A DNA stretch of 64,000 nucleotides from Acridotheres tristis. Lineage: Eukaryota; Chordata; Aves; Passeriformes; Sturnidae. The DNA is taken from NCBI GenBank assembly GCA_037013685.1, contig CM072884.1, positions 102,475,548 through 102,539,547 of the forward strand. Reading direction: 5' to 3'. Below are positions 25,290-38,117 of this stretch, piece after piece. The notes under the pieces were generated by a model. It made no database searches and was not told where the DNA came from. It saw nothing but the letters and a program-made list of their open reading frames with translations. How positions within the stretch are numbered: the stretch's first letter is position 1; the number at the start of each line of letters is the position of its first letter. Position numbers and translations under genes: made by a program.

Positions 25290-25570
25290 CCTAGTTAACA
25301 GGAGGCCAGCAGGTTGGCCCAAGCCCAGGGGATGCTCTCTCCTTCAGCCTACCACTGGATCCTTGGGATGGAGCCAGGAGGCTGTGACTGCTTCTGGGGA
25401 TGGGAACCAGCTGCTGCCTGAAGGGCAGTGACAGGAGGGCAGTGGGGCAGTGAGAACACTCTGGTGACCAGGCTGCAGCCCTGCACCTCTTGGGGCTGGG
25501 CCATTCTGCCTGCACTGAGCAGGAGCACTGCTCTGAAACTTCCCAGCTGTAAAGATACCATTCCTGCTGC
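25290..25570. other. Unclassified GC-rich patch
   Basis: By eye this patch is clearly richer in G and C than its flanks. It includes GGAGGCCAGCAGG, TTGGGATGGAGCCAGGAGG and a G-rich GACAGGAGGGCAGTGGGGCAG stretch. A 174-codon minus-strand frame (25291-25815) and an 83-codon minus-strand frame in another phase both cross it, along with a 93-codon plus-strand frame; such mutual overlap argues against coding. I do not recognise a repeat family. It is only 550 bp from the larger GC-rich patch at 26120 and may share its origin. Confidence 0.4.
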
Positions 25571-26119
25571 TCTGAAGAAAACAGTTTTCTCCTGAGGCAT
25601 GTCAGGTCTTTACTGGTTTTTTTGCCTATGCTCTGTAGAGATGCTGCATCATCATCTCTTTTATTCAAAAGTGATAGCTGTCCTGTAGACAAGGAAGAGC
25701 TCTGCTCACCTGGATGGAAATCCGAGCATGAGTGAAGAGGCTCTTGATCATTTCCAAGGATTGCAAAACTTTTTGATTTTGCAATTGCAAATAGTTCTAA
25801 ATTTATATTGCACACATTATAAAATTAAACAGTTACTCATAATGATGAAGCAGGAAAAGATCAAGGAAGTGAAAACTCACTTTCACTTCAACAAAGATCC
25901 TCATTCCAGGAATATTACTTTCCGTGAAAAATGGGGGAAAGAGAGAACATAAGGAGGAGGTGCTGAATATCTTAGCATCCGTGTAACCATTGCCAATGTA
26001 AATTTGAGCACAAGCTTCATCTCTTTGTTACAGGGGAGAAATGGAGCCAAGGGGTAACATTTCCCAATAAAATCTTGCCTAAACACTCACAGAATCAGGA
26101 TGTTAAAAACCAAACAAAT

Positions 26120-27180
26120 TCTTAATGTATTTACAAAAGGTGGATCCTTCCAGTGCCTCCTGGCTAGAAGAACATCACAACTGGGAGAACATGCAGAGAC
26201 TGTGCAGGAAGCGGGATCTGACTTCTGTTTATCATGCGAGAGAGGAGGTACCACAGCACGTTCTCTGGCATGGATGTAGGAGCATCTTCTCAGCAGATCC
26301 ATTCCACTGTCCAGCTGAAAGTGCCCTGCTGTTCATTTTCTTCCTCCTCCCTCTCCTTCTCAGCACTACTGGAAGTTCCCCCTGGCTGCTGCTGTCAGAG
26401 CCAGTGCTGCTCTGCCTGGGCAGCCAGCAGAGCCCAAAGAGCACGGGGAGGATTTTGGCAGAGAGGAGCATGCTTCCCTGGCTGAGTCTTGGTGACACCT
26501 CTGCTGCATCTCCTCCAGGACCCAAGCCATCCCCTGGGTTTGCTGCTCCTCATGCTATGCAAGAGCTTTTGTATAAGGTCTCCCACCCCCAGTACTCATG
26601 GCAGGATGCTCAGGACCATCAGGATTTGGGTGATGCTCCCAGACATGGCCTGGAGGAGGAGGAGGGAAGGGGCTCAGCTGGGCTGAGTGGCAGGGAGAAG
26701 GCAGCTGGGACAGTAGGGGCAGGAGACACAGGGATCTGGGAATGTGTGTGAGAGCGGAGTGGGAGCCCAGAGGTATCAGGGCCAAGGCTGGTGAGTACTG
26801 TAGGGATGGGACCATATCCCCACAGCCCCTTGGACACTGGCCATGGCTGGCAGCTCCAGGCACCTTCCCATCCAGCTGAGGGCAACACCTGCCCTGCCCA
26901 GGGTACTGCCTGGAGCCCCTAACCCCCTCTTCAGCCTTAGAAACACGTTCTGGCCTGGCCCTGGCTCAGCCCAGCCTTTGCCCCTGCCTGCCCCTGGCCC
27001 GAGCCAGCGCTGCTGGATGGGACACGGGGGGACACAGCTCCGTGACTTGGTCTGTGTGATGTCTTTGGCATCAGAGCCACGTGCTGACACCCCACCTGGA
27101 CAGCTATGGCCAGCACTGAATAATGCTTTGAACTTAGCCTTCTTTTCAGAAATCCTAGAACAATCCTGTTCCCCTCAGTA
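26120..27180. other. Unclassified GC-rich island of about 1 kb
   Basis: This is the most GC-rich kilobase of the window, in the middle of AT-rich DNA. It contains several CpG sites but not the density of a promoter CpG island. The longest open frame in the window lies here (26125-26751 plus, 208 codons, with a hydrophobic run around residues 68-97), but open frames of 97, 102, 89 and 104 codons run on the minus strand over the same bases, which is expected of GC-rich sequence low in stop codons. I recognise no protein domain in any of them and no CR1 or LTR consensus. Possible readings are an unrecognised LTR, a decayed gene or processed copy, or an isolated GC-rich regulatory island. Confidence 0.4.
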
Positions 27181-30100
27181 GATGGGTTCAGTTTTAACTT
27201 TTTAAAAAATTATTCTGTAGTAGACTAAATTTTAGAGTAGCTGCAGTTACTTTTACTCTTTTCATTTTTTCTTTTTTTCTTGTTTTGTTGTTCGGACACT
27301 GTGACTTTGTGAATATTCCATACACATATTAATGAAAAGGGATGTTCATTTCTTTTCCTGTATCATTATTGTCCTTTGTGAACCCTCCTTACATATATGT
27401 ACAGCTAGCTGCTATCTCCTACTTATTTATGGTAATGGGAAGGGCAAAGAGGCTGTGAGTCTTAGGTCTTTTCATAACCATCAGGCTGAAAATCCAAACA
27501 ACAGATTCATTTAGAAAGAGAATTTAATCTCTCTTGTTTCTGGCATGAAACATTTTCATAAGTGGACCAAAAGTGCTTTGCAAACGAATGTCTAATTTTT
27601 CGTCCAATGTCATTCCTTGGTCCTCTTCAATAAAGAAATTTCAAAATTTTAATCCTAAGTATTTAAGATTATTTTATGTAGCATGCATAGATCAGCAATT
27701 TCTGTGCTGTTGTACAATATATAACATTTATCTGTGATAAAATATAACAATATAGTAAAATCAGGGGAAAATATTCATGTCACATTGATGTAGCTCACAC
27801 TTAGCCAAAGCAAATGTAATTCAAAAAAGAATAATGTGCTTAGTTTCAGTAATACCTACCTTGCTATTTGTCAATTTTCATTACTTTTTGCAAATCCTAC
27901 TAATTTAATGCCATTTGAAATTTCACTAAGGTGAAGTTAAATCTTTCTAGTGCTTTACTTTTACCTTCTAGTTTTCCCCTGGGAGAACAATTAAACTGTA
28001 AAACAAAATGGGTAACTACATTTTAAACTAAGATTTCTCCTGAGGAATTCTGACATTTGTCTGAAGGAAAGAGCCTTTGGTAAAATGTTTGATTTACTCC
28101 TTGTAATCAGTTGCAGTTTCAAAACACTTGCAGAAAAAAAAGGGATTTAGGATTGTTATTAATGTTACACTAAGGAGAAATTTGATTCCCTAAAATTACT
28201 ATCTGTGCTGTATAATGACAATGGCTTGAAAGAGAAATGACAGTGCCCTGCTAAAAACCCAGAGCCCTTGGATGGCAGAGGACAGGGCCATTTGGGGGGT
28301 AAGCAGGTTCTCACACAGCAGAGTTATGCAATCCTATGTGGGTGTTTATGTGAAAGAGATCACCACTGAGCTTGGACACTCTCAATAGTGCTCACACCCT
28401 TCAGTAGTAAAGGAGGTGGAAAGAAAATTGGTCAGAAAATAATGGAATAACTGGAGTGGACTCAGATTTTCCCTGATCTTTCTCGATGTGTTCTTCTGTA
28501 TAGACAACCAGGGTGGCATGCAACAAAATTGGTGATGTGAATTTCCATCTCTACTAAATGCAGGAACTAAAGATACACCTAAATTCCTGGTGAATACATT
28601 GAGTAGCAGCACCATGGGATGGACATAAGCATAGATATTCCTACACTGACAGTAGAAAATATACAATTTTTCAGCCTATTTCTATCTTTCTTGACATGCT
28701 GACTAGGGCTGGTCTGATGTCAATCAGGTGCTTCAGTGGGTATCTGTAAGCATGCACGCATATTCACATTTTCCAGCAAAATTACTGTTAGGAAGTGATT
28801 AAGAAACTAATTGGGTTGTTACCCAGGAGGAAAAGCCTATGATGCTTATCACCAGATATTAATTTTCATCACAAGCTGTTAGCTTTGCCTGTAGTTCCCA
28901 GTTACAGTTGGTCTAGCAAATATAACTCAGCCATCAGTCATGACTAATAAAGTTATATTCCCCACCCCAAATTCCTGTTGGAACTCTTGTAGACTGAAAG
29001 AAATAGTTAATCACATACTTTAGAGGTATATTTTTAATACACCACTGTAAAAGGTCTTTTGATGACTATCTTTTGGATGTCATCTTCATGCTTTCTTAGA
29101 ACTGAAACACCATTTTAGACATCCTGTAGGAGAATCACACCCTGAATCCACAGCAGAGGTTCACAGCTGCAGGTGTGCTAGATATTACTGAGTCTATGTT
29201 TCAGATGATAAAATTTGGTCACCTGCACAGATACCTTCCTAAATATTTAAAATTCATGTCTTTAAACATGCAGACGTCTTTGAGCAAAATGATTTCTGGT
29301 ACTGGAGAAGCTTGATCTCTTATTCAGAAAGCATCTGAGAAATCTTTGCTTTCATCCTGAAGTGGAAAAGTCTTATTTTATGTCCATATGTTATATTGAT
29401 TTGTTTTAATAGAAATCCCAGGACAGTCAGTATTTCCTCAATTTATTTTCCTTGCTAGGCATTTGATTACTTTTTGGTAGCTTAAGAAGGCTTTGTCAGC
29501 TATGACTCAATGTCTTTCAAGCAAGAATTTTTCTGTGGGGTTGTTATATTCTAAATTTTCCCCTCTTAGCTTCTCAGGTTCATAAAGCTGTTTATGTAGG
29601 CTGATGGTTTTTAAGATTTTCCACAAAAATGCTGCCTTGTCCAATTCACTTTCTGCTGCACGAGGAGCATGGGAAGTTGTACAGATATTGGCCATGCTAG
29701 GGTGAGTTTTTGACTGTCTCCTGGACTTTCCTCTTATTGTGCAGGCAGCTGGGTAGCTTAATATATATTTTTAACAGAAAAGTGGTCCCTGGTCTTTCAA
29801 ACAGCTGATGTTAAGTATTGCCAACAGCACTGTACAGAAGGAATGTAATTCATTTCCTATGCAGTAAGGTGAATATCAAGAAAAAAGAAGTCATTTGTAT
29901 CAACAGGGAAAAAAATACTTGGTATTTGCTGCAACATCATGCTGATCTGAAAGAGGATGCTTTTTTTATACTCATTATTTGAATATTATATTAAAAGGAT
30001 TAATTTGGTGGGGAATTATTAACTGCTTTGCCTGCACACAAGGTTTTTTTTCTTTCTAAAATTACGCTGTGGCAAACAGTACTAAAATAATTGGATAGCT

Positions 30101-31784
30101 GACAATGTCATCTGTTGCAATAAGTTTAAATAGTAAGTATTCAATCTAATTTCATACTGGGCATCAGATCAAGAAAGTTTCTCCAGTATCCCACTGATTT
30201 GCACTGAGTGAAATCTGAAAATATAAATATATTACAACAGAATAGCAATATGTGAATGTATATTTACATATGTATTTATTTTATCTTGATGGCATGGTAT
30301 CAATCAAATTGGACATGCTAATTAAGGAATTATACATTAGCAAAATTAAGCTGGATGTTACACCTTTTCTGATTATCCTAGTTAGAGTTCATCTAAAAAC
30401 CTGCTGTATCTACTGTTGAGGTACTGTAACAAAACTGTCATTCCTGCTTGATTGCTAAGAATTTAAATATTTCTTATGACACTTTATTTGTGGGGGAAAG
30501 CTGGGAAGGAGGAGAGAAATTGTTCCAAAGTAATAACTTGGTTTCTGATTTTTCTAGAAAACAGGTTTTTAACCAAAGCTATGGATAAACCTTTCAATAT
30601 ACACGACAACACATTTTGCAGAAGCTGACTTTTGATTCCTCAGTGTTAGAGGAATTATACCGTTCTTATATAAATCAGAATGTATAAATCCAAATGCCAC
30701 AAACTGATGTTGGTGTATATCTATGAGGTTGTCATGACTCTGTTTGCAGAGTCACACCATAAAATTCACTTTTTAGTGGGGGTGTTACATTTATGCCCAT
30801 GACGTACAGCTTATTATACATTTAACTTCTTTGCATTATAAGAGATTTTCCTAGAATATCCATCCTTTTTCGAGTTAGTTGGTGTTTGCTGTGCTATAAT
30901 ACATCAAGTAATTCATCCTTGCTTTTAAACAAGAAATGGATTTTGTGGATCCCACTGGTCTTCCTATCCACATCATGAAATGATTTCTAAAGAAAGGAAA
31001 ATATCTGTAAATATCACATAACCTTCTGTTCTTTGCCCTATTTGGCCCCTAGCACCACTTCGTTTTATTCTGATTAAGCATTATCTGAATCCATAAGCCA
31101 ACGGATTCCCACATGGTAATCATGGTTCATTTTACCCTTACATTTTACCCTTACCTTAAGGGACAAGCAGAGAAGCTTCTGGCAGAGTGAGCAATTGCTG
31201 CATCCCCTTCTGTGTAAGCTGGAGTGCACAGTGCCAGAGACAGACACAGAGGGGTAGCAGGAAAGCCTGGCCTGTCCCTGAAGCTGGAAAAGGCAGGCTG
31301 AGGGGGCAGAAACTAAAGCACTTTTGCTGATGGTAAAATATTTCATTAATGCAGATACTATTCTTGACAGAAAAAAATATGGGATGCTCAGACATGAATT
31401 CTCTGGCTGGTGTAGTTCTTCTATCCCTTAAGAAGCCCTCTTTCCTGTAATCTGTGGATTTTCTTCTTTCCATGCATTTTCAATTACTGAAGATTAGTTA
31501 TTCTTTGGGAAGAGTGCTGATAGCATGCATGAATACCCAGCTGTAAGAATCCTTACAGTGGTCCAAGAATACCTCCTCATCTCTTTAAAGTCACTGACCA
31601 AAAGAGGGTTGGAAAAAAAATTCTGAATTTATTCTATGTATTTTATGTTAAGTATTCTGGTGTTATTGATTGTGGTCAGTATGCTTCAATTGAATGTTTT
31701 CTACACAGTGCATAGCTTTTTTCAGGTTCAATTACAGTGAGAAATGTATAGTTCAAATACTTCATGGCTTGGTGAAAAGAATAA
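27181..31784. other. AT-rich sequence without recognisable gene
   Basis: No element or coding region recognised. T-rich stretches occur at 27255-27290. The 28800-28930 and 30290-30410 stretches contain several TAAT cores and look like ordinary or possibly conserved noncoding DNA. Confidence 0.55.
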
Positions 31785-32226
31785 TTGAATCATAGTATGC
31801 CCTGAGTTTAAAGGAACCCACAAGGATTGTTGAAGTTCGAATCCTGGCCCTGCACAAGAACACCCCAAGAGTCACCCCATGTGCCTGAGAAAGTTGTCCA
31901 AACACTTCTTGAGCTCTGTCAGGCTTGGTGCTGTGACCACGTCCCTGGTAAGCCTGTTCTGCTGCCCAACCACCCTCTGGGTGAAGAACCTTTTCCTGAT
32001 ATCTAACCTAAACCTTGCTAGACAAACACAGTTTAATGCCTTTCTGTCTCATCCTGTCATTTGTCACTGGTCACCCCAGAGAAGAGATGGGTGCCTATTC
32101 CTTTTCTTCCTCTCATGAGGAAATTGTAACTGCAATGAGTTGTCCTCTCAGTCTCCTCCAGGCTGAAGTGGCTAAGCAGCCTCAGCCATTCTTCGCATGG
32201 CTTTCCCTAAAGACCCTTCACCATCA
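31785..32226 (-). mobile_element. CR1 LINE 3' region (about 440 bp)
   Basis: The plus strand reads AATCATAGTATGCCCTGAG..AAAGGAACCCACAAGGATTGTTGAAGTTCGA..CCTGGCCCTGCACA..CACCCCAAGAGTCACCCCATGTGCCTGAGA..TTGTCCAAACACTTCTTGAGCTCTG.CAGGCTTGGTGCTGTGACCA..GTGAAGAACCTTTTCCTGATATCTAACCTAAACC, then the AGAGAAGAGATGGGTGCC and GTCTCCTCCAGGCTGAAG segments. This is the reverse complement of a CR1 subfamily distinct from the copies at 12292 and 23166 but the same as the copy at 39782. It is 5'-truncated near ACCCTTCACCATC. No coding capacity. Confidence 0.95.
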
Positions 32227-35200
32227 TTTTATTTTTGTTTGACAGACTTTGCTGGCAATGATGACTGCATTGTCTAGCAGTATTTTTTCAATAACTTCAA
32301 GAATAATCTTCTTTATAATAAATTTGCCCATAATTTTACCATTCAAGAAAGGGTACTGCATAGCAAACAACTCCAAAAGCAAGGTGCTACAGTCAGTAAA
32401 TTGCTATTCAAACTAAGTTTGAAAAACCAAAATACTCTCCATTCAAATATTTTGGGTATATGATGTATATGTATAACTGAGCATATCCCATATGATGGAA
32501 GAACAAGTGTCCTTCTCAGCCAGACCTGTTGGATAAAAGTGTTGGGAATGCAGAGCAGAGACTCCCTGGCTGACACAACTGATGCACACTCTGGTACAAC
32601 TTCATGTCACAATGAAGTATGTCACAAGACCTGAACACTAAAGTGTTACACTGCCCCAAAAAGAGACACAGCAGAATCTTATCTTTTACAATTAAACAAA
32701 CAATTAATCTGATGTAATGCACAGCCACATAGGACAAAAGGCGTTTAAAATATTTGCTTGCTAATAATCCTGTATATAACACCCTTATCCTACCTTTTCC
32801 TTGAAAAATTGCTACTGACACTGTTTCTGAAGGGTTGGATTAGGAGTTTTTATAGAATTCAATATAGAAATTCATTTCCTCTATATATAGAGGAAAAAAG
32901 TATTTTTTCCCTTAAATGTATTTTAATACTTTAATATTTAAAATACTTTAAAACATTTGCATAAATCGACTGCATTTTAGGCACTTAAATAACTTATGGT
33001 GTAGCTATACTAATTCAGTTAAAGTTTTTTAGACCCCTTCTCATTAAAATAGACTGCCTGCTGAGTTCTCTGAAAAATACCCTAATCAAGATGTTCACAC
33101 AAACTCTGGAGAGAAAAGTTCATTTCCAATATAGGATGTACTGTTATAAGGTTAAACGCTTTACACTTTTTCCATATAACTGGAAAAAACTATGAAGAAG
33201 TTCATTTTGTGTTCACATAGATAAGTGTTGCTAGCTTCCTTCTCACCTACCTCCCCCCAACAGTAAGACAGATAATACTTTTAACTGGAATAATGGACAC
33301 ACAATCTTGTCTTGAGGGCTTTTAACAGAACCTGCAAACTTTGGTGTAAGTATAGTTTCATATTTTCCTTTTTCTTTATGAAGGGAGAAATATAATAACA
33401 CATTTTCCTTTCAGTCTTACTGCCAGCAATTTCTATCTGAAGTAACCCCATTAAAGACTCTGGAGTTACATTAAGTTGTATAAGAAATAAGATCAGAAGC
33501 TGTGCTGCTCTTTACAAACTGTATGAATCAGAAATGAAGTCTGTGGAATCAAGGGAAAAAGATTCCTAGGGCCTGTGTTCATACTTACGGAAAAGCTTTC
33601 CAAAAGCAATTGATCAACTTAAAGGCTGGACAATAAGCCTTGTGGCTAAGAATCACAGGACTTGATTGCCTGCAGGTCACAACAAAGCTTTTTGAAGAAG
33701 TTCCATGTAAAAAAATCAACCTATGGATCCTGCTGCCACAAGAGTGATTTAAGAGGCTCAGACCCAACTTATACAGCCATTATTATTGTTATAGCTTAAG
33801 TATTTGGCTGTTTTTCCCTACTGCCATTGCTCAAGGTTCTGTATTCTCCACAGACATCTTCCTTCACTTCAAGGTATGTGAGATTTTCATTGATGGGAGA
33901 GAAGCAGCTGCAGGTCTGTCTGTGTGCACATACCTTGCATCACACTGCAGGATCTGGTACTTCACCACTGAAGCTGAAGAGTCACATTTCTTCCTGTCAT
34001 TCCTGCTCCTGAGCCAGGTTTCCTGCTATGACACAAAGAAGCAGAGTAGCAACCCATGTATTTCTATTGCCTTTCTTGCTTACTCTACAATTTTCGCTAT
34101 TTTACTTCAAATATTTCCTGTAAATCATTTCAGTTACCCCTTAAACCTATATTCCATTCTTTGCCTCGCCAAGCTAATCTAATCTACTGACAAACTGCTC
34201 TCATTTAGAAAATGCCAAACAATCTCTCCCAAGAATCTATTGCTCTCCCATCTCTTTTTCTACTATTTCATATGCCTAATTAGAAAGACTTCCCTCTAAG
34301 TGGGAAGGTGTCAGCTTTTTTCAAGTACTTATTAATGTCCTGCTTTAGTGAGCTGATATGAAAAAGTATGTATGATGAAAATTAGCAGTGAATAGAAAGA
34401 TTTAAGAATTGTGTTGCATTTCTTCTTCACTTTATTTTGGCAGACTGAAAATCATCTTCTGAAGACCATTCTCTGTTGTGTGGAAAGCATGAAGAACTGC
34501 AAAGCTGAAAGAAATAAGAAACAGTCACTGGGCATGTTTTAATGTACAATATCAAATGCAACACTTTCTTTAATAAAATCCAGAAATCGGCATAGCAATT
34601 GTACTGTGTGGTACATGATAGCATGCAGTCCTCTAGGTAGCAGGCATGCACAACTCCAGCTCCTTGCTGTGTATGGCCACTTGTCCTTTAGACTGCAGCA
34701 AAATGTTGGCCTCTTCTAAATGGTTTTTGACGCAATTCTTTTGCAATACTGTGTCACAGCTCTGTAGGATTTCTACGTGTTCTGAGGAAAATTGAGTATT
34801 TGCATGTTATTAAAGCAAATAGGTAGTAGGGGAATAAGATAAGAGTAAACATGCAGAGTTATATAAATTTATCAGCTTCTCAGTTTCATAATATCAGGGA
34901 CCCTACTGCCACAACAAGCTGATGCTAAAATGCTGCTGGAGCTGCCTATTAAGTTTCAGGAGTTACAAATAATATATTTTCTTACTTTTAAAAAATTTAT
35001 ATATTTTATTATAGTTGGTCTGAGTGGATGGATGGAGAAAGAATTTTGTTTTCTGTGAATTGCCCACATTCAGTCTGTCTATCCCAGTACCACAGGCATA
35101 AATAACTTTATAGACTTGGTACTACGACTCTATTTAAAATTAAATATTAAAATATTGTAAAGATACAGAAGTCACAAAATAAATAAATTAAATTTCTTCT

Positions 35201-38117
35201 TTGAAATGAGGGAATGTGTGATTGAACTTATTCATAAGTATCCTGAACTGCACACTGACAATGTATGGGTAAGAGAGCTAATATTTTGAGCACACATGTA
35301 ATTAAAGCAATAGGAACTGCAGAATATGAAAATGGAATGACCTTACTGTTTAAAAGTCAACTATAGTCTGTCTATATCAGAGAGGCCAGGAATGGACCTC
35401 CTGAGCCATGGACTCTGGTTCTCTGACATCATAGCAGCACATGTAAAAGAAACTTGATACCAATCTTATGAGGACAGGGTGTAAAATAAATGATGTTTTT
35501 AATGAACCTTAGTACTATCTTTGTATGTAAAATACCTTATCTCTCAATTGGAAGATATGACATCATGGTGCATATTGTTTGGCATCAGATTTTTCAAGCT
35601 ATGATCTTGGTCAGAGGGAGAAGTTCCATCTGCCAAATATCCCCTATCTTGGTTATCAAGACAGGGTAAGTTTAGACACCATCCTGATGTCTGTGTCCAT
35701 CAAACAGACCTCAGAGACAGTTTAGGAGGAAGGGAGCATACGAATCACCAGAGTACAGCTTCAGTCAAGATTTAAATGATGTGCTTTCACAGCTTACCTG
35801 GCCTGGCAGAAGGAAGGGTTTCTACCTTACACAGGTGGGGAAGCTCTGAAGCAATCCAAAGAACACACAGCACAGAAAGCGGTTCGTCTTCCAATCATTC
35901 ATTAGATTTGCATTGTCAATGACCCACTAATTTTATATAGAATAAACTTATAAATTTCCTGGTCTCACGATTTTAACAAGATACTTATTAACTGCTGAAA
36001 AAGAAGCTGAAATTTATTTTAGGCAAGGCTCAAAAGTATACAAAAATTTATAAGCATTTCCAAAGTTGTGATTAATATCATTCTAGCTATGAAACATTAA
36101 GATATTTAAAGACTTAAGAAGAAAGTCTACACTATTTAGAGATACCCTAATTTAAAATTCTTGATAGGCTCCTAAAATATAAGAGATCCTGCACTGCTGA
36201 ACTTCCAACCTTTCATAAAAAGAGAATTATACACCAATGTGGAGTCTAGAGCAGGGCTAGCAAAGGCTGAAAGTGAGTACAGAAATAATGGCAGAAAATT
36301 AATTCAATTAATACTATTTTACAAAATATGATTATTATTTTGACAAAGTCATAAATAAGATGACCTGATTTGAAATTGACTATGGCTAGATGATAACTAG
36401 AACTATAGCATATCCCATGCAATAATTATGCATGCCAGATGTGCAATTCAGATGCACATAAGTGATATTCAAAATGAAAGTGTCTTTGAAGTATGTGGAA
36501 AAGTTTGTCTTGGATTTAAAATTCCTCCTGGACATGCCATCCTCTGAGGAGCAAATACTCTGCTGTTGCCTTTCCACATTAGGCTGATATGAAGAACTGT
36601 GATGTGCAGCACTCACATTTAGGTTCATGTCATTGCCTGTGTTGTGACAGGCTGGCAATAATTTTCATAACCACATAACAGGCAACAGGGGTAATTTTTT
36701 GATAACATGATAATAATTACATAACCCTTCAAGTGCTGTTGTGCAGAATGCAAAGACAAGCCCCTGGCTGGGCACAAGCCTTGTCTCATTTTTGACTGGC
36801 ACATTGTCATGAGTCATGGGTGACAGCACAATGAAGAAATAGAAAAGAGTGAGAGTGTGAACTAAGTTTTATTCTGAATAGACTCAAGGGAGTAGGTTAT
36901 ACAGTTTAAATATGGGAACTCACAGATATATTTTTTCCACAGGTGTGCTTAAATATTTGCATAGCAGCTTCATCCAGATGCAGCCAGCTTTGTACTGCTT
37001 GATTAGAATAGACTCAAGCATATTAAACAAGTGAGTGTCTTGCCTGCACGTGTTTTGCTCTGGGTACTGCTGAATGCTATGCTACTGTTGGGAACATTTC
37101 AATTCTGAAGAGTTTGTGTGTGTCCAAAGCATGCAAAGGAAGAGAGAGACACAGATATCACTGAGTTTTAGCATGAGTTGAAAGTACAGAGTTAGAAGTA
37201 CATCCCTGTGTGAGCTCATGCATTCTTTGGTGATGTCAGAAATATACACACCAATTTGTAGTGCTGGTGAGAAGACCAACATTCCTATTTGTACAGCTCA
37301 CTTAGTTGCTTACGTGTGTGTTTTTTTCTAAATGACGGATCACATATTTCTGAATTTAGCTTCTCACTGCTGATTAGAATTTGGTGTTGTCTCCAACTAT
37401 AATTTGATTAGAACTTTAGTATTTTACAAAGGAAAACAGGCTCATTATGAAATCAGTAATTAAGAACTCATCCAAATAAATGAAAGAAAAAAATTGATCC
37501 TTCTTTTACCAATCTTATAAACCAATAAAGAAAAAATGTTCTTTCTTTCTGAGTAGTTTTGTGGTATGAAATTGTCAGTGTCTGGATTTTGACTAAATTT
37601 GTATTTGAATAGTTTGTGAAAAACCACCCAACCTCCTCCAAAATAACAAACTTTAACTTGCAGTTCATAAGACTGTATTTTTGAGCTTGAATATCAGCAT
37701 TCCTACAGTTTAGAAAACTATGAAATTGCAAAAAAGTTATGTTATAGATTTCTCACATTTAAAGCACACCTGCTTGTTTGTCTTCTCTTCAAATTGATGA
37801 AAGTATTTGTTGGTTTGCTATGGGACAGTAAGGCACTAAGAAGCAAAGACAGAAAATGAAATTTTATTCTTTGTTCAGCAGTATGAATCATAAATATGAT
37901 CTATATTTTTCAGGTGGCAGTATCCATTGACAAATTATTACATTTTGTGTTTATTTTCTTCTCAGCTAATTCACAGGTTACAAAATTTATCAGTGTTTAT
38001 GTCTAGACTTATGAATCCTCATGGACAATCCCACTTCATTTTCATCTACCACTCTAAATAATTGGTAGGAGCAATATTGTGATGTTAGAACTTTTTGGGA
38101 CTCACAACTGCAGCCAA
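32227..38117. other. AT-rich sequence without recognisable gene
   Basis: No gene or transposon is recognised over nearly 6 kb. The main structural feature is a 22-bp perfect palindrome at 32875-32896. Open frames reach about 100 codons in AT-rich sequence and show no recognisable domain. Confidence 0.55.
32875..32896. repeat. 22-bp perfect palindrome
   Basis: TTTCCTC followed by TATATATA-type core and GAGGAAA: every base pairs with its mirror on the opposite strand, so the arms are TTTCCTC / GAGGAAA with an alternating TA centre. It could extrude as a cruciform but most likely arose by chance. Confidence 0.9.

Noticed and set aside
25291..25815. 174-codon minus-strand frame
   Set aside because: Another minus-strand frame and a plus-strand frame overlap it; no recognisable domain and no splice or promoter context.
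26125..26751. 208-codon plus-strand frame, possible membrane protein
   Set aside because: Minus-strand frames of about 90-100 codons overlap it, GC-rich sequence has few stops, and no domain or family is recognised. It is kept only as part of the GC-rich patch finding.
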